A stretch of 64,000 nucleotides of DNA from CAWATZ01 sp963784995. Lineage in GTDB: Bacteria; Planctomycetota; Planctomycetia; Gemmatales; Gemmataceae. The translations under genes and the position numbers were made by a program. The stretch's first letter is position 1. Every line of letters starts with the position of its first letter. Below the pieces are notes generated by a model. It was not told the origin of the DNA, did not search any database, and saw nothing but the letters and a program-made list of their open reading frames with translations. Of the stretch, positions 47,191 to 58,172 are shown one piece after another. The DNA is taken from assembly GCA_963784995.1 (NCBI GenBank), contig CAWATZ010000003.1:2542001-2606000 (forward strand), written 5' to 3'.

Positions 47191-48195
47191 GTGTCTTCCA
47201 CGCTCTGCTGGCACAATTGCGCCTGTGGTTTGCTGACGGGTTTGTTGTGTGGTTCTCTGCTGCTGTCCACGCCGACCCTGGCCCAGGAGGCGAAACCGGA
47301 CACCAGGCCCGGCCGCGCCGATGCTCCCGTGACGATCCCGGCCGGCGTCCACTACCAGCCCGACCTGACCTATCGCGTGGTGGACGGGACCCAGCTGCAA
47401 CTGGACCTGGCCCAGCCGGTCCGGGGGCGCGGTCCCTTTCCGGCGGTGGTCATTTTCAACGGCGGCTGCTGGATGGACCTGGGCGGCAATCGCAAGTGCT
47501 GCACTCCCCTGCTGCTGCGGCTGGCGGAGCACGGCTTCGTCGGGGTGGTTGTGAGCCACCGCAGCGTCGCCAGGCATCCGTTTCCCGCCCAGATCCATGA
47601 CGCCAAGGCCGCGGTGCGCTGGCTGCGGAGCGAGGCCGGCAAGCATCGCATCGACCCGGAGCGGATTTCTGCGGTGGGCTTCTCCTCGGGCGGCCACCTG
47701 GCCTGCCTGCTGGGCGCCACCACCCCGGCCCATGGGTTGGAAGGACCCAACGCCAATCCCAGGATCTCCAGCCAGGTGCAGGCCGTCGTCGCCTGCTACG
47801 CCCCCACTGACCTGGCCCGGCTGCGGGAGTACGTCGAGTCGGACAGGCCCAGCTTCCTGGTCGCCCAGACCGGTCGGAACACGCTGCACAAGCTGCTCCG
47901 CGCCGAGAAAGGGGTGGACTGGACCAGCAAGGCCAGCCCGATCAGCTACGCCCACCGGCAAACGGCCCCGCTGCTGCTGATCCACGGCACTGCCGACACG
48001 ATCGTTCCCTGCGAGCAATCGGAACGCTACGCCGCCAAGCTGAAGGCGGCCGGCGCCAGCGTCCGCTTGCTCAAGCTGGCCGACGCCGGCCACTACTTCG
48101 GCGCCGGCGCCGGCGGTGCGGCCGGCAAGCAGTCGGATGACGCCACGGTGGCGTTTCTGTTGGAGCAGTTCTCGCCCCGGCTGGCAAGCAAGTAA
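47191..48195 (+). CDS. Secreted alpha/beta hydrolase, BD-FAE-like esterase
   Basis: A 334-residue protein. A signal peptide covers about residues 1-31 (LLTGLLCGSLLLSTPTLAQ). The nucleophile elbow is GFSSGGHL (GxSxG), the acid is in HGTADTIVP and the histidine in DAGHYFGAG, giving a complete triad. These features fit acetyl xylan esterase or feruloyl-type enzymes of the BD-FAE group, which remove acyl groups from sugars. GTG 47191 is the start, with AGGAG about 9 nt upstream; the overlapping ATG (47189) opens only a short frame. A role in polysaccharide use outside the cytoplasm is likely. Confidence 0.82.
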   Translation: MSSTLCWHNCACGLLTGLLCGSLLLSTPTLAQEAKPDTRPGRADAPVTIPAGVHYQPDLTYRVVDGTQLQLDLAQPVRGRGPFPAVVIFNGGCWMDLGGNRKCCTPLLLRLAEHGFVGVVVSHRSVARHPFPAQIHDAKAAVRWLRSEAGKHRIDPERISAVGFSSGGHLACLLGATTPAHGLEGPNANPRISSQVQAVVACYAPTDLARLREYVESDRPSFLVAQTGRNTLHKLLRAEKGVDWTSKASPISYAHRQTAPLLLIHGTADTIVPCEQSERYAAKLKAAGASVRLLKLADAGHYFGAGAGGAAGKQSDDATVAFLLEQFSPRLASK

Positions 48196-48317
48196 GGAGG
48201 CAACTGCATCCGGAGACCTCGCCCACCTCGACGGAAAATGAATGGCTGGCCGCCGGGGCGTCCGGTATACTGAAGCTCAATCCGATTCGCATTTCCATGC
48301 CGAAAGGAAGAGCTTCG

Positions 48318-48959
48318 ATGTCGTCCACGGGATCGATCACGCGCCTGTTCAATCAATTGCAGCAGGGCGAGCGTGACACCGCCCAGGCACTTTGGGAACG
48401 CTATTTCCACCGGCTCATCGGCCTGGCCCGCAAGAAACTGGGTGATTTCCCACGCCGCGCCGTGGACGAGGAAGACGTGGCCCTGAGCGCCTTCGACAGC
48501 TTCTGTCGTGCAGCCGAGGGAGGCCGCTTTCCGCAACTCCAGGATCGCGACGATCTCTGGCAGGTTCTGGTCATGATCACCGCCCGCAAGGTGTGCGATC
48601 TGCGCGAGTACGAGGGCCGCGACAAGCGCGACTGGCGGCGCGTCCAGGAAGAGGCGCGGCGCGGCGGCGACGAGTCGAGCTGGCGAGGCTCGGCCCTGTC
48701 CGGCGTGCTGAGCCGGGAGCCGGACCCCGCTTTCGCCGCGGAGGTGGCCGAGGAGAGCCGGCGGCTGTTGGAGGAGCTGGGAGACGAGGAGCTGCGGCAA
48801 ATCGCCCTGGCGAAGATGGAAGGCCGCACCAATGAGGAGATCGCGGCCCAGCGGAGCTGTGCCCTCAGCACGGTGGAGCGCCGGCTGCGCATCATCCGCA
48901 AGCGGTGGGAGAAAGAACTGGCCCCGGCCGAACGGGAAAGCAACGAGGAATGCCCATGA
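48318..48959 (+). CDS. ECF sigma factor (planctomycete-type)
   Basis: A 213-residue ECF sigma factor. The sigma-70 region 2 core lies in RRAVDEEDVALSAFDSF, and region 4 with a helix-turn-helix in GRTNEEIAAQRSCALSTVERRLRII. Planctomycetes have large ECF families whose genes adjoin Ser/Thr kinase or WD40 receptor genes. ATG 48318 follows AAAGGAAG. It ends TGA at 48957-48959, overlapping the ATG of the next gene by four bases, so the two are translationally coupled. It directs RNA polymerase to unknown promoters, probably controlled by the receptors in this operon. Confidence 0.9.
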   Translation: MSSTGSITRLFNQLQQGERDTAQALWERYFHRLIGLARKKLGDFPRRAVDEEDVALSAFDSFCRAAEGGRFPQLQDRDDLWQVLVMITARKVCDLREYEGRDKRDWRRVQEEARRGGDESSWRGSALSGVLSREPDPAFAAEVAEESRRLLEELGDEELRQIALAKMEGRTNEEIAAQRSCALSTVERRLRIIRKRWEKELAPAERESNEECP

Positions 48960-51900
48960 AGCGCGTCAACCAGCCGCCCGCGGAATCGCTGTCGCTGGAG
49001 GCGGCCGAGCGGATCGATGCAGTCTGCCTGCTGTTCGAGGAGAACTGGAAGGCCGGCCAGAGGCCGAAGCCGGAGGAGTTCCTGCAAGATGTGCCGGCCG
49101 AGGAGCAGGCGGCGCTGCTGCGGGAATTGCTGCTGCTGGACGTTCATTATCGCAAGTCCCTGGGCGAAACGCCGACGGCCGCCGATTACGAGCAACGCTT
49201 TCCCGGACACGAGGAGCTGATCCGCTCGCTGCTGTCCCTCGAACCTCTGCCAGGCCCTCTTGAGCCGGCCACCCCTTCCCCCGTCCCACCGATCCCCCAG
49301 GAACAGGAGACAGGGCCGTTCATCCCTCCAGGGCCGACCGTGTCCTGGGCGGGGAAGATCAAGGCCCAGCCCGCTCGGCCGGAGCCCCAGCCGCGGAGAC
49401 AGGGGGCGGTCGCCGAGATGCTTGCCGGCTCCCACGCCGAGCTGCAGGAACGGGTTCGGACGGCCGAACAGAACCAGCAAGCCGAACGCCGGCGCCGGCG
49501 GCGGACCCAGTTCTTGCTGGCCACGGTCGTGCTGGCTGCCCTGGCGGTCGGGTCTGGTGTCTGGTGGTGGCAGCGGCAAGAGCGGACCCAGCGAGCCGCC
49601 CAGCTGCGGGATGGCTGCGCGAGCGTCCTGACAAGGACCACGGCGGCGATCCGGCAGGGGCGACTCGCCGAGGCGGAAGGCCTCCTCGCCAGCTCCAAAC
49701 GCCTGTTCCAGGAGGATCCGGCGAGCCTTGAGGAATTGCGGCAGCTGGAGGCTGACCTCGACCTGCTGCTGGCCCTGGACCGGGTCCGCAACGACCTGGG
49801 GCCGGCCGAAGAACCAGACGCGGCCGCGGCCGCGGCGGAATACCGGAAGGCGTTCGAGGCCCGGGGCTTGTTCGGAGAGGGCGGGGATCCTCAAGAGCGG
49901 GCGCGGCGCATCGGTCAAAGCAGCGGCTCCGCATTGATCGTGGCCGCCCTGGACGACTGGGCCGCCCGGGAGAAAGACGAGGCGGTGCGCCGCGACGTGC
50001 TGGCCCTGCTCCGTGAGGCTGACCCGTCTGCCGAGGCCGCCAACCAGCTGCGCGCTCCAGCGATCCGTGGCGATCGGAAGCGTCTGGAGCGCCTGGCCGC
50101 GTCAGGAGCGGTGGAAACACTCTCTCCCGCGCAGGCCCTGTGGCTGAGCCGCTGGCTCCAGGCGAGCGGCGGCGATGGTACGACGGTTCTTCGCCGGGCC
50201 CAGCGGGCGCATCCGCTTGACTTTGGGATCAACCTGGCCCTGGCCCGGTCCCTGCAAGCGACCAAGCCCGAGGAAGGCCTCGGCTACGCCCGGGCCGCCG
50301 TGACGGCCCGACCGGCCTCGGCGGTCGCTCATCACTGTCTCGGCGACCTGCTGGCGCAAACACAGGACCTGGAAGGAGCGGTCGAGGAGCTGCGTCAGGC
50401 GGTGCAGCTGGATCCGGAAAAAGCTGCGTTTCTCTTCAGCCTCGGCAAAGCCTTGCTGGACCTGGGCCGCTTCGAGGAGGCGAAAGCTGCCGCCGAGCGC
50501 TGCCACGCCCTCCTTGCCGACCAGCACCCGCTGCGTTTGCAGGCCGCTCAGCAGAGAGCCGAGTGCAACCGTCTTGCCTCCTTTGAGAAGCGATTGGCGG
50601 TCACCCTCCAGGAAACACCCAAACCCACGGACACCACCGATTGTCTTGCCCTGGCCAGAATCTACCAGGCGCAGAAGCGCTTTGTTGAGGCGGCCCGACT
50701 CTACAGCCGTGCGCTGGCCGCGCAGCCCACCCTGGCGGCGGACCTGACTGTCCGACTCCGCTCCCAGGCGGCTGGCTGTGCGGCGCGGGCCGGGGCTGGT
50801 GAAGGGCGTGATGCGGCCGGGCTCGCTGAGGCCGAGCGCGGCCGTTGGCGACAGCAAGCGCTGACCTGGCTGCAGGCGGACCTCTCCCTTGCACGCAAGA
50901 CCTACGATGACAGAAACCTGACTCAGCATCGCCCGCTGCGGCGCATCCTGGCGGGCTGGTTGTCGGACCCGCAGTTGGCAGGCGTGCGCGAGGAGTCGGC
51001 CTTGGGGAAGCTGCCGGAGGCCGAGCGCGAGGGCTGGCGGCGCTTCTGGGACCTGGTGCGGGCCTTGGTGGAGCAGCTCCTTTCGGGGCAGTGGGGCAGG
51101 TGGCGAATCGAGGGGACGGAGCTGGTTCAGGAAGCAACTGAGCGGGAAGCGCTGCTGCTGTTCGGCGACGCGAACTGGGCGGACTGCACAATTGAGCTGG
51201 AAGCGCAGCCCCTGCGCGGGTCCGAGATCGGCGTTGTCGTGCGGGCAGCCAGCCTGGACGAGTTCACTTTGGCGACCGTGGGGGGCTGGGGCAACTCCTT
51301 GCACGGCGTCCAGGTCCGGAGCGCCGGGCAGAACCTGAACCGGATTGCCAACCAGGGGTCAACGCAACCGGGGCGCTGGTATCGCATCAAGGTCGTCCTC
51401 CAAGGCAAGGCCTGCTCACTCTACCTGGACGGAATCCAGGTGGCTCGTCACGACGAGTTGCCTCAGGCGGCAGGCCGGCTCGGGTTGCGAAACTATAATA
51501 ACGCTGCTCGCTTCCGCAACGTCCGGGTGACCGACCCGCAGGGCAAGGTCCTGTTCGCGGCCTGCCGACACCGGCGCCGCAGCCCGCACGCATGTTCTTT
51601 ACCGGGCCGACCCCGCAGGTCCGGCCGATCAAGATCGAACCACCGAGCCCGGCCGAGCTGGCACGCCGGCCCAGCCCTGCGGATGCCCTGCGCCACGAAG
51701 ACGTTCCGGAGTACCTGCTGGCGGGGCTGGGGGAGGGCAATCCGAAGCAGGCGCCAGCCGAGCTGGTGGCGGTCTTGGGGGGCGAGAGTCGGTTCCGGCT
51801 GCTGGGAGAATCCGCGTTCATGGATTGGAGTCCCGACGGCAAGCTGCTGGCGGCGCCTTCTGGCAACGCTGTGTTCCTGTTCGATGGAAAAACCGGCCGG

Positions 51901-54486
51901 CTTCTTCGGACCCTTTCCAAGACCGATGAACCGCCTGAAGCAGCGCCAAGGATTGCCCGTGTCGCCTTCAGCCCAGATGGCAAACTTCTAGCCTCTGCCG
52001 GTTGGCCCGGCCCGATACAATTGTGGGACCTTGACAGCGGGCGCCTGCAACGTGTCATGCCTGGGCCCATTGGCTCCTACTGGAACCTTGCGTTCAGTCC
52101 GGACGGGCGGACTCTCGCCGCGGCCAGCTACGGGGACGGCTGTGTCCGCATCTGGGAAGTGGCCACCGGCAAACCTTTGCATACTCTCCGAGAGCACCAC
52201 CAACACGTCTTCGGGTTGGCCTTCCACCCGGATGGCAAGCTGCTTGCTTCGGGAGCCTCCGACGGGGTGGTGCGCCTGTTGGAAACCTCAAGCGGTAAGC
52301 TCCTGCTGACGCTGCGCCACCCTCACGCCTCCAATGAACGCAAGAACCTGGTCGTGGCCTTCAGCCCGAATGGCAAACTGCTGGCCAGCGGCTCTGAAAG
52401 CTCCGTGCGAGTGTGGGAGCTTTCCCAGGAAGGGAAACTATCTGCCCGGGAACGCTGGTCAGTTCCGAAGCAGGCCCATGGACTCTTGACCTTCAGCGCT
52501 GATGGACGCACGTTGTTCGCGGCCTCTCATGGACCTTCGCGGGATCCTGCAGCTCCATCGGCCCTTCGTCGCTGGGACGCGGCCACAGGCCAGCAGCAGC
52601 AGGACATGCCTCTGCCGGTCCTGAAGCCGTGGTCGTACTGCAAGCTTAGCCCGGATGGCAAGACGGTGGCCCTGTACCTGTCAGGAGAGCGACTGGTCCG
52701 ATTATTGGACGTACCTACGGGAAAGCCGCGCTTTCCCGAGCCGGCATTCAGCGGCGCCGTTCACTGCCTCCGCTTCAGCCCGGATGGTCAGCGGCTGGCA
52801 TCGGGGTCCACGGACGGGACTGGCGTGATCTGGGATCTGGCGAGCCGCAAGCCGCTTCACGTCCTTCGCGGCCACACTGGATCTGTCTGGTCCCTGGCCT
52901 GGGGCCCGGATGGCCGGACCCTGGCCACGGCGTGCGAGGATCAAACGGCCCGGATCTGGGACGCCGCCACGGGCCGGCTGCTGCGCACCCTGGCCGGACA
53001 CCGGGGATCGGTGGAGGACCTGGCCTTCAGCCCCGATGGCCGCTGGCTGGCCACCGCCAGCCTGGACGGCACGGCGCGGCTGTGGGACCCGGCCACGGGC
53101 CAGGAGATCGGCGAGTGCTGGGCGCGGAGCGGGCCGATCCACGGCGTCACTTTCAGCCCGTCCGGGCTGAGCCTGGTGACCTGGGACGAGGGGACCAACC
53201 TCCGCTACTGGAATCTGGTTGCCGGCAAGGAACGAGCTGTCCACCCGGGATTCAAGGCTGGGGGGAAGCTGGCGTACTATCCGGATGGCCGGACCGTCCG
53301 GACTCTCGGAGGGCGGCGAGGACAGACGGGCAAGGCGGCTCTGCATCCCGGCGGCGAGCTGTTCGCGGCGGGAGACTGGAGAGGCAGCGTCCGCCTGGAC
53401 GAGCGGCAGAATCCGGTGCGGCACCAGAGCTGGCAGCTCTTTCCTTCCGGGCACCCGGTGGCCGACGTCGCCTTCAGTCCGGAGGGCCGCTACCTGGCCA
53501 CGGCCAATCCGGACGGCACCATCGGTCTGCTGCGCCTGGCTGATCCCGGCCAGCTCATTCAGCTGCCTGTCAGCCCGACCCTTGTCCAGGTCCGCTCTCT
53601 TCAGGGACACGGGCAAGCGGTTCGCTCCGTGGCCCTTTCTGGTGACGGCCGGCGCGCTCTCTCCAGCGGCTTTGACAACACGCTGCGGCTGTGGGACGTG
53701 ACTGCGGGGAAGGAGCTGCGCCGGTTCCCGGGGGAGCGGAACCTGAGCCGGGGCCTGGCCTTCTCCCCGGACGGACAGCGGGCTCTGTCCAGCATTGGCG
53801 ACAATGGGCTCTTCCGCTTGTGGGACGTGGAGGAGGCAAAGGCCATTCGGTCCTTTGATGGGCACGTGGCGATTTGTGCTTGCGTGGCCTTCTCGCCGGA
53901 CGGCAAATGGGGCCTGTCCGGGAGCGGGCACGCTTCGGTTCGCCTGTGGGACCTGGAGACCGGCAAGGAGCAGCGTCGCTTCGTGGGGCACACCAACGCA
54001 ATCCGGAGCGTGACCTTCTCGCCAGACGGCCGGCAGGCTTTGTCCTGCTCCGCGGATCGCACGGTCCGGCTGTGGGACGTGCAGAGCGGCAAGCAGGTGT
54101 GCCTCTTCGCCGGCCACGTGGGAGACGTCTGGAGCGTGGCCTTTTCCCGGGACGGCCGACGGCTTGTTTCGGGCGGCGCCGACGGGACGGTGCGCCTGTG
54201 GGACGTGGCGACCGGCCAGGAGCAGCGCTGCCTGATGGCTCGAGGCAGCATTAACGGCGTGGCCGCCTTGCCGGATGGCCGGGTCGTCTCCGCCGGCAGC
54301 GATAGCGTGTTGCGGCTGTGGGATGCGGAGTCGGGAAAGGAGCTGGACCACCGCGTCGGCCATCAGGGGGGTATCTTGAGCCTGGCGGTATCGCGTGACG
54401 GTGGGCAGATCCTGACCGGAGGGAGAGACGGCGCCGTGCGGTTGTGGCGGATCGTGGACCCCCAGCCGGGCGCATCGGGGAACTGA
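48956..54486 (+). CDS. Kinase-less membrane receptor: TM, TPR, LamG-like, WD40; one frameshift
   Basis: About 1843 residues when restored. Residues 1-95 resemble the N-terminal domain of the two kinases downstream (KAGQRPKPEEFLQD, HEELIRSLL), but the kinase domain that should follow is absent. Then: a charged linker; one transmembrane segment near residue 185 (FLLATVVLAALAVGSGVWWW); a coiled-coil stretch; TPR-like helices near 415-550; a jelly-roll/LamG-like fold (DUF1080 type) near 710-870 (SEIGVVVRAAS, YRIKVVLQGKACSLYLDG); and about 14 WD40 repeats to the end. The single break at 51560 needs one more G (GCGG to GCGGG) to continue. ATG 48956 overlaps the ECF stop. It would be a sensor that signals without a kinase. 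Confidence 0.75.
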
Positions 54487-54531
54487 TCAGGATCAGACCA
54501 AGCCAATCGAGGATTCAAAGGAGGATCGCCT

Positions 54532-57500
54532 GTGAATAGCCCAAGCCAGATCAACCTGGAGTCGCTGCCGGCAGCGGTTCGCCAGCAGATCCGTGGCGTC
54601 TGCCTGCGCTTTGTGCAGCAGTGGAAGGCCGGCCAAACGCCCAGGACCGAGCAACTCCTGCAGGATGGGCCTGTTGACGAACGTGACGTGTTGCTGCGCG
54701 AACTGCTGCGTCTGGAGATGCGGTTCCGGCTGCAACGTGGCGAATGCCTCCTCGGCGAGGAGTTCCTGCAGCGCTTTCCGGACCAGCAAGACCTGATCCG
54801 TTTCCTGCTGACCACGGTTGGCTCCCCCGAGCAGGACTCGCCGAGGACCTCGGTCGCGGGCCGGCAGGCGAAGAGTTCCGTCACTGAGCGGCCCCAACCG
54901 GTATCCTCGCACACGGAGCGTCCGAAGGCGTCCTGGCCTGAGATACCGGGCTACCGCATCGAGGCCGAGTTGGGCAAGGGGGGCATGGGTGTCGTCTACA
55001 AGGCCCAGCACCTGCTTCTGGACCGAACCGTGGCCCTCAAGACGATCCTCGCCGGGGCCGGCGCCGACGAGGCCGAGCTAACCCGCTTCCGCATCGAGGT
55101 CAGGGCGGTCGCCAGGCTGCAGCACCCAAACGTCGTGCAAATCTACGAGGTGGGCGAACACGACGGACTGCCCTTCTTCTCGCCTGGAGTTCTGTCCGGG
55201 AGGCAGCCTGGCAAGCAAGCTCAAGAGGAACGTCCTGCCGCCCCGCGAGGCGGCCCACCTGGTCGAGCAGATTGCCCGGGGGATGCACGCGGCCCACAAG
55301 CAAGGCATCATTCACCGCGACCTCAAGCCGGCCAACGTGCTGCTGACCGAGGACGGCACGCCGCGGGTGGCCGACTTCGGGCTGGCCAAGAAGCTGGACG
55401 AGCAGGGCCAGACGGCGACCGAGGCGGTGATGGGCACTCCCAGCTACATGGCCCCGGAGCAGGCCAGCGGCCAGAGCCGCCAGGTGGGGCCGGCGGCGGA
55501 CGTCTATGCGCTGGGAGCGATCCTGTACGAGTGCCTGACGGGTAGATCGCCGTTCAAGGCGGCCTCGGCCTGGGAGACGATCAAGCAAGTGCTGACTGTT
55601 GACCCGGTGCCGCCACGGCAGCTGGCCCGCTCGTTGCCCCGGGAGCTGGAGACCATCTGTCTGAAATGCCTGGAGAAGAACCCGGCACGCCGTTATGCCA
55701 GCGCCGAGGAATTGGCGGAAGAGCTGCGTCGCTGGCAGGCCGGCGAGCCGATTCGGGCCCGTCCGGTGGGACGATTGGAAAAGACAAGCAAGTGGATTCG
55801 GACGGAAGCCGGCGGCAGCGGCCTGGTGGCCGTGAGTGTGCTGGCCTTGCTGGTGGTGCTGATCGGAAGTGGGTTGTTTACCCTGTTTCTGGCGCGGGAA
55901 CGCGATCGGGCCGTCAAGGCCGAAGAGGAGGCGATTGAGCGGTCTCGTGAGGTAAGCAGGGCCCTGGGACTGGCCAGGGAGCGCTTACGCAACGAACAGA
56001 TTCAGTCGGCGACCTCGACCCTGGAACGGGCCCTGCTGCTGTGCGAGCAGGGGGATGTTAACCACGGCCTGATGTGGATGACACGCGGACTGAAGACGGC
56101 AAGCCTGGCTCAGGCGTCGGACCTGGAACAGGCTTTGCGCTGGAACCTGGGGGCGTGGTCGCAGCACGTTCACCGACTGGACCGGGTTTTGTCGCACCCG
56201 GGCGCTGTCTGGGCGGTAGCTTTCAGTCCCGATGGCACCCTGCTGGCCACTGCCTGCGCCGATCGCAAGGTTCGCTTCTGGGAAACAGCGACCGGCCGGC
56301 AACGGGGAGAGCCGTTGAGTCACCCGGCGACAGTCCGGGCCATTGCTTTCCATCCGGAAGGCGAGTGGCTGTTGACGGGCTGCGAAGATGGCCTGGCCCG
56401 CCTCTGGCAGGTCGCCACCGGACGTCCGGTGGGCGAGCCTCTGCTCCATTGCCCGGTGACGGAACCAGCCCGGGCCTGGCCCTGGGGAACAGGGATTCGC
56501 AGCGTGGCCTTCAGTCCCGATGGCCGGGCCTTGGTCACCGGGGGCTACGATGGCAAGGCGTGTCTCTGGGAGACAGCCACGGGAAAAGAAGCGGGTCCCC
56601 CCCTGTCCCCCGGTGGCGGTGTTGTCTTTGCCGTGGCGTTTCGTTCGGATGGCCAGGCCGTCTTGACGGGGGGACAAAGCTGGAACCTGCAGCAGTGGCA
56701 CCCCACCACCGGACAGTCTCTTGGCCCCGTGATGCGTAACGCCGTCGTTTACTGTGCCGCCTACAGCCCCGACGGTAAGACGGTGGCGGCGGGATACTTG
56801 CAGGATGACAGCGTCCGCCTTTGGGATCCGGCAACCGGTCTGAAGCGCGAGGTGCTCCTCAAACACCAAGCCCCGGTACTCGCGGTGTGCTGCAGCCCGG
56901 ACGGCCGGTTCATTCTGACGGGCAGCGAAGACCGGACCGCCCGTGTCTGGGAAGCAGCTACGGGGCATCCAGTCGGGGCGATCCTGGAACACACTGCCGA
57001 GGTTGAAAGTACTGCTTTCGGCCCTGGAGGAAGGATGGCCACCGCCAGCCGGGACGGCACGGCACGGTTGTGGCGCCTGGCTCCAGGCGGCCCTCGGACA
57101 CCTTGCGCCACCACCCCAGCTGGGTCCGGTGCATCGCGTTCAGCCCAAACGGTACCCGATTGCTGACCGGCTCGCACGATCAAATGTGCCGGCTGTGGGA
57201 CACGTACCGGGGCCAGCAGATCGGCCAACCGCTGTTGTGCAGTTTCTACGTCGTCGGCGTTGCTTTCGCTGGCGACGGAAAAACGGCCTTCGCGGTGAGC
57301 AATGGTCAGGACGGTCGTCAGATGCACCGCTGGAACCTGGAGAGCAGCCGGTTACTCGGTGCCACCGGTGGACAGACGACACCCGTCTGGCGGTTGGCCG
57401 CCGATCCCCAAGGAGTGACCCTGGTGACGGGCAGTTACGTCAACGGCCCGATTCGGATCTGGGATGGTGCTACTGGGCAACCACGCGGGGCGCCCCTTCA

Positions 57501-58131
57501 GCATGACGGTCCGATTCAAGGGGTGGCGATCAGCGCGGACGGTCGGACAATCCTGACGGGCAGCGATGACCGCACGACTCGCCTGTGGGACGCCTTCACC
57601 GGGAAGCCGCTCGGCCCGTCGGTGCGGCATCCCTATGGAATCTCTGCGGTCGCCTTCAGTCCAAATGGCCAACACTTCCTGACCGGCAGTAAGGGACAGA
57701 CAGTCCAGTTGTGGGACACAACCTGGCAACCTCTCGGAGTGCCGATGCGGCACCGAGGCGAGGTTAAGAGTGTGGTCTTCGTGCCGGCGAGCCCCCTGCT
57801 GCTTAGCGGCAGCGACGACAACACTGCCCGCTTCTGGTTCGGCCCAACCAGTCATCCCGTCGGCCCTCCTCTCACCCACAGTGCCCGCGTCAATGCCGTG
57901 GCCATCAGCCCTGATGGCCGAATCGCGGCTACGGCGAGCGATGACTTCCTGGCCAGGCTCTGGCCCGTTCCGCTCCCGGTCACCGAGGAGACCGAGCGTC
58001 TGACCGGTTGGGTTCAGGTCCTTACCGGCCTGGAGATGGACGACAAGGGCGGCATCACCGTCACGCCGGCTGATGAGTGGCGACAACGGCGCGACCGATT
58101 CTATCCGCTGCCGAGTCTGCCGGAGCGATAA
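54532..58131 (+). CDS. Membrane Ser/Thr kinase with WD40 tail, two compensating frameshifts
   Basis: About 1199 residues. N-terminal domain 1-100; then a Hanks-type kinase: glycine loop GKGGMGVVYKA, catalytic lysine in VALKTI, HRDLKPANVLL, DFG in VADFGLA and APE-like MAPEQ. A transmembrane segment (SVLALLVVLIGSGLFTLFL) is followed by a coiled coil and about twelve WD40 repeats outside the kinase. GTG 54532 has a GGAGG site. Compared with the next gene, an extra C at 55181 breaks the frame inside the kinase; the frame recovers near 57080, where a second indel sits between two WD40 units. The first break removes the kinase core if real. The gene is 45 bp downstream of the receptor. Confidence 0.8.
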
Positions 58132-58172
58132 CCGGCAACCTCGCCACCATCTGAACCAAGGGAGGATCGCCT

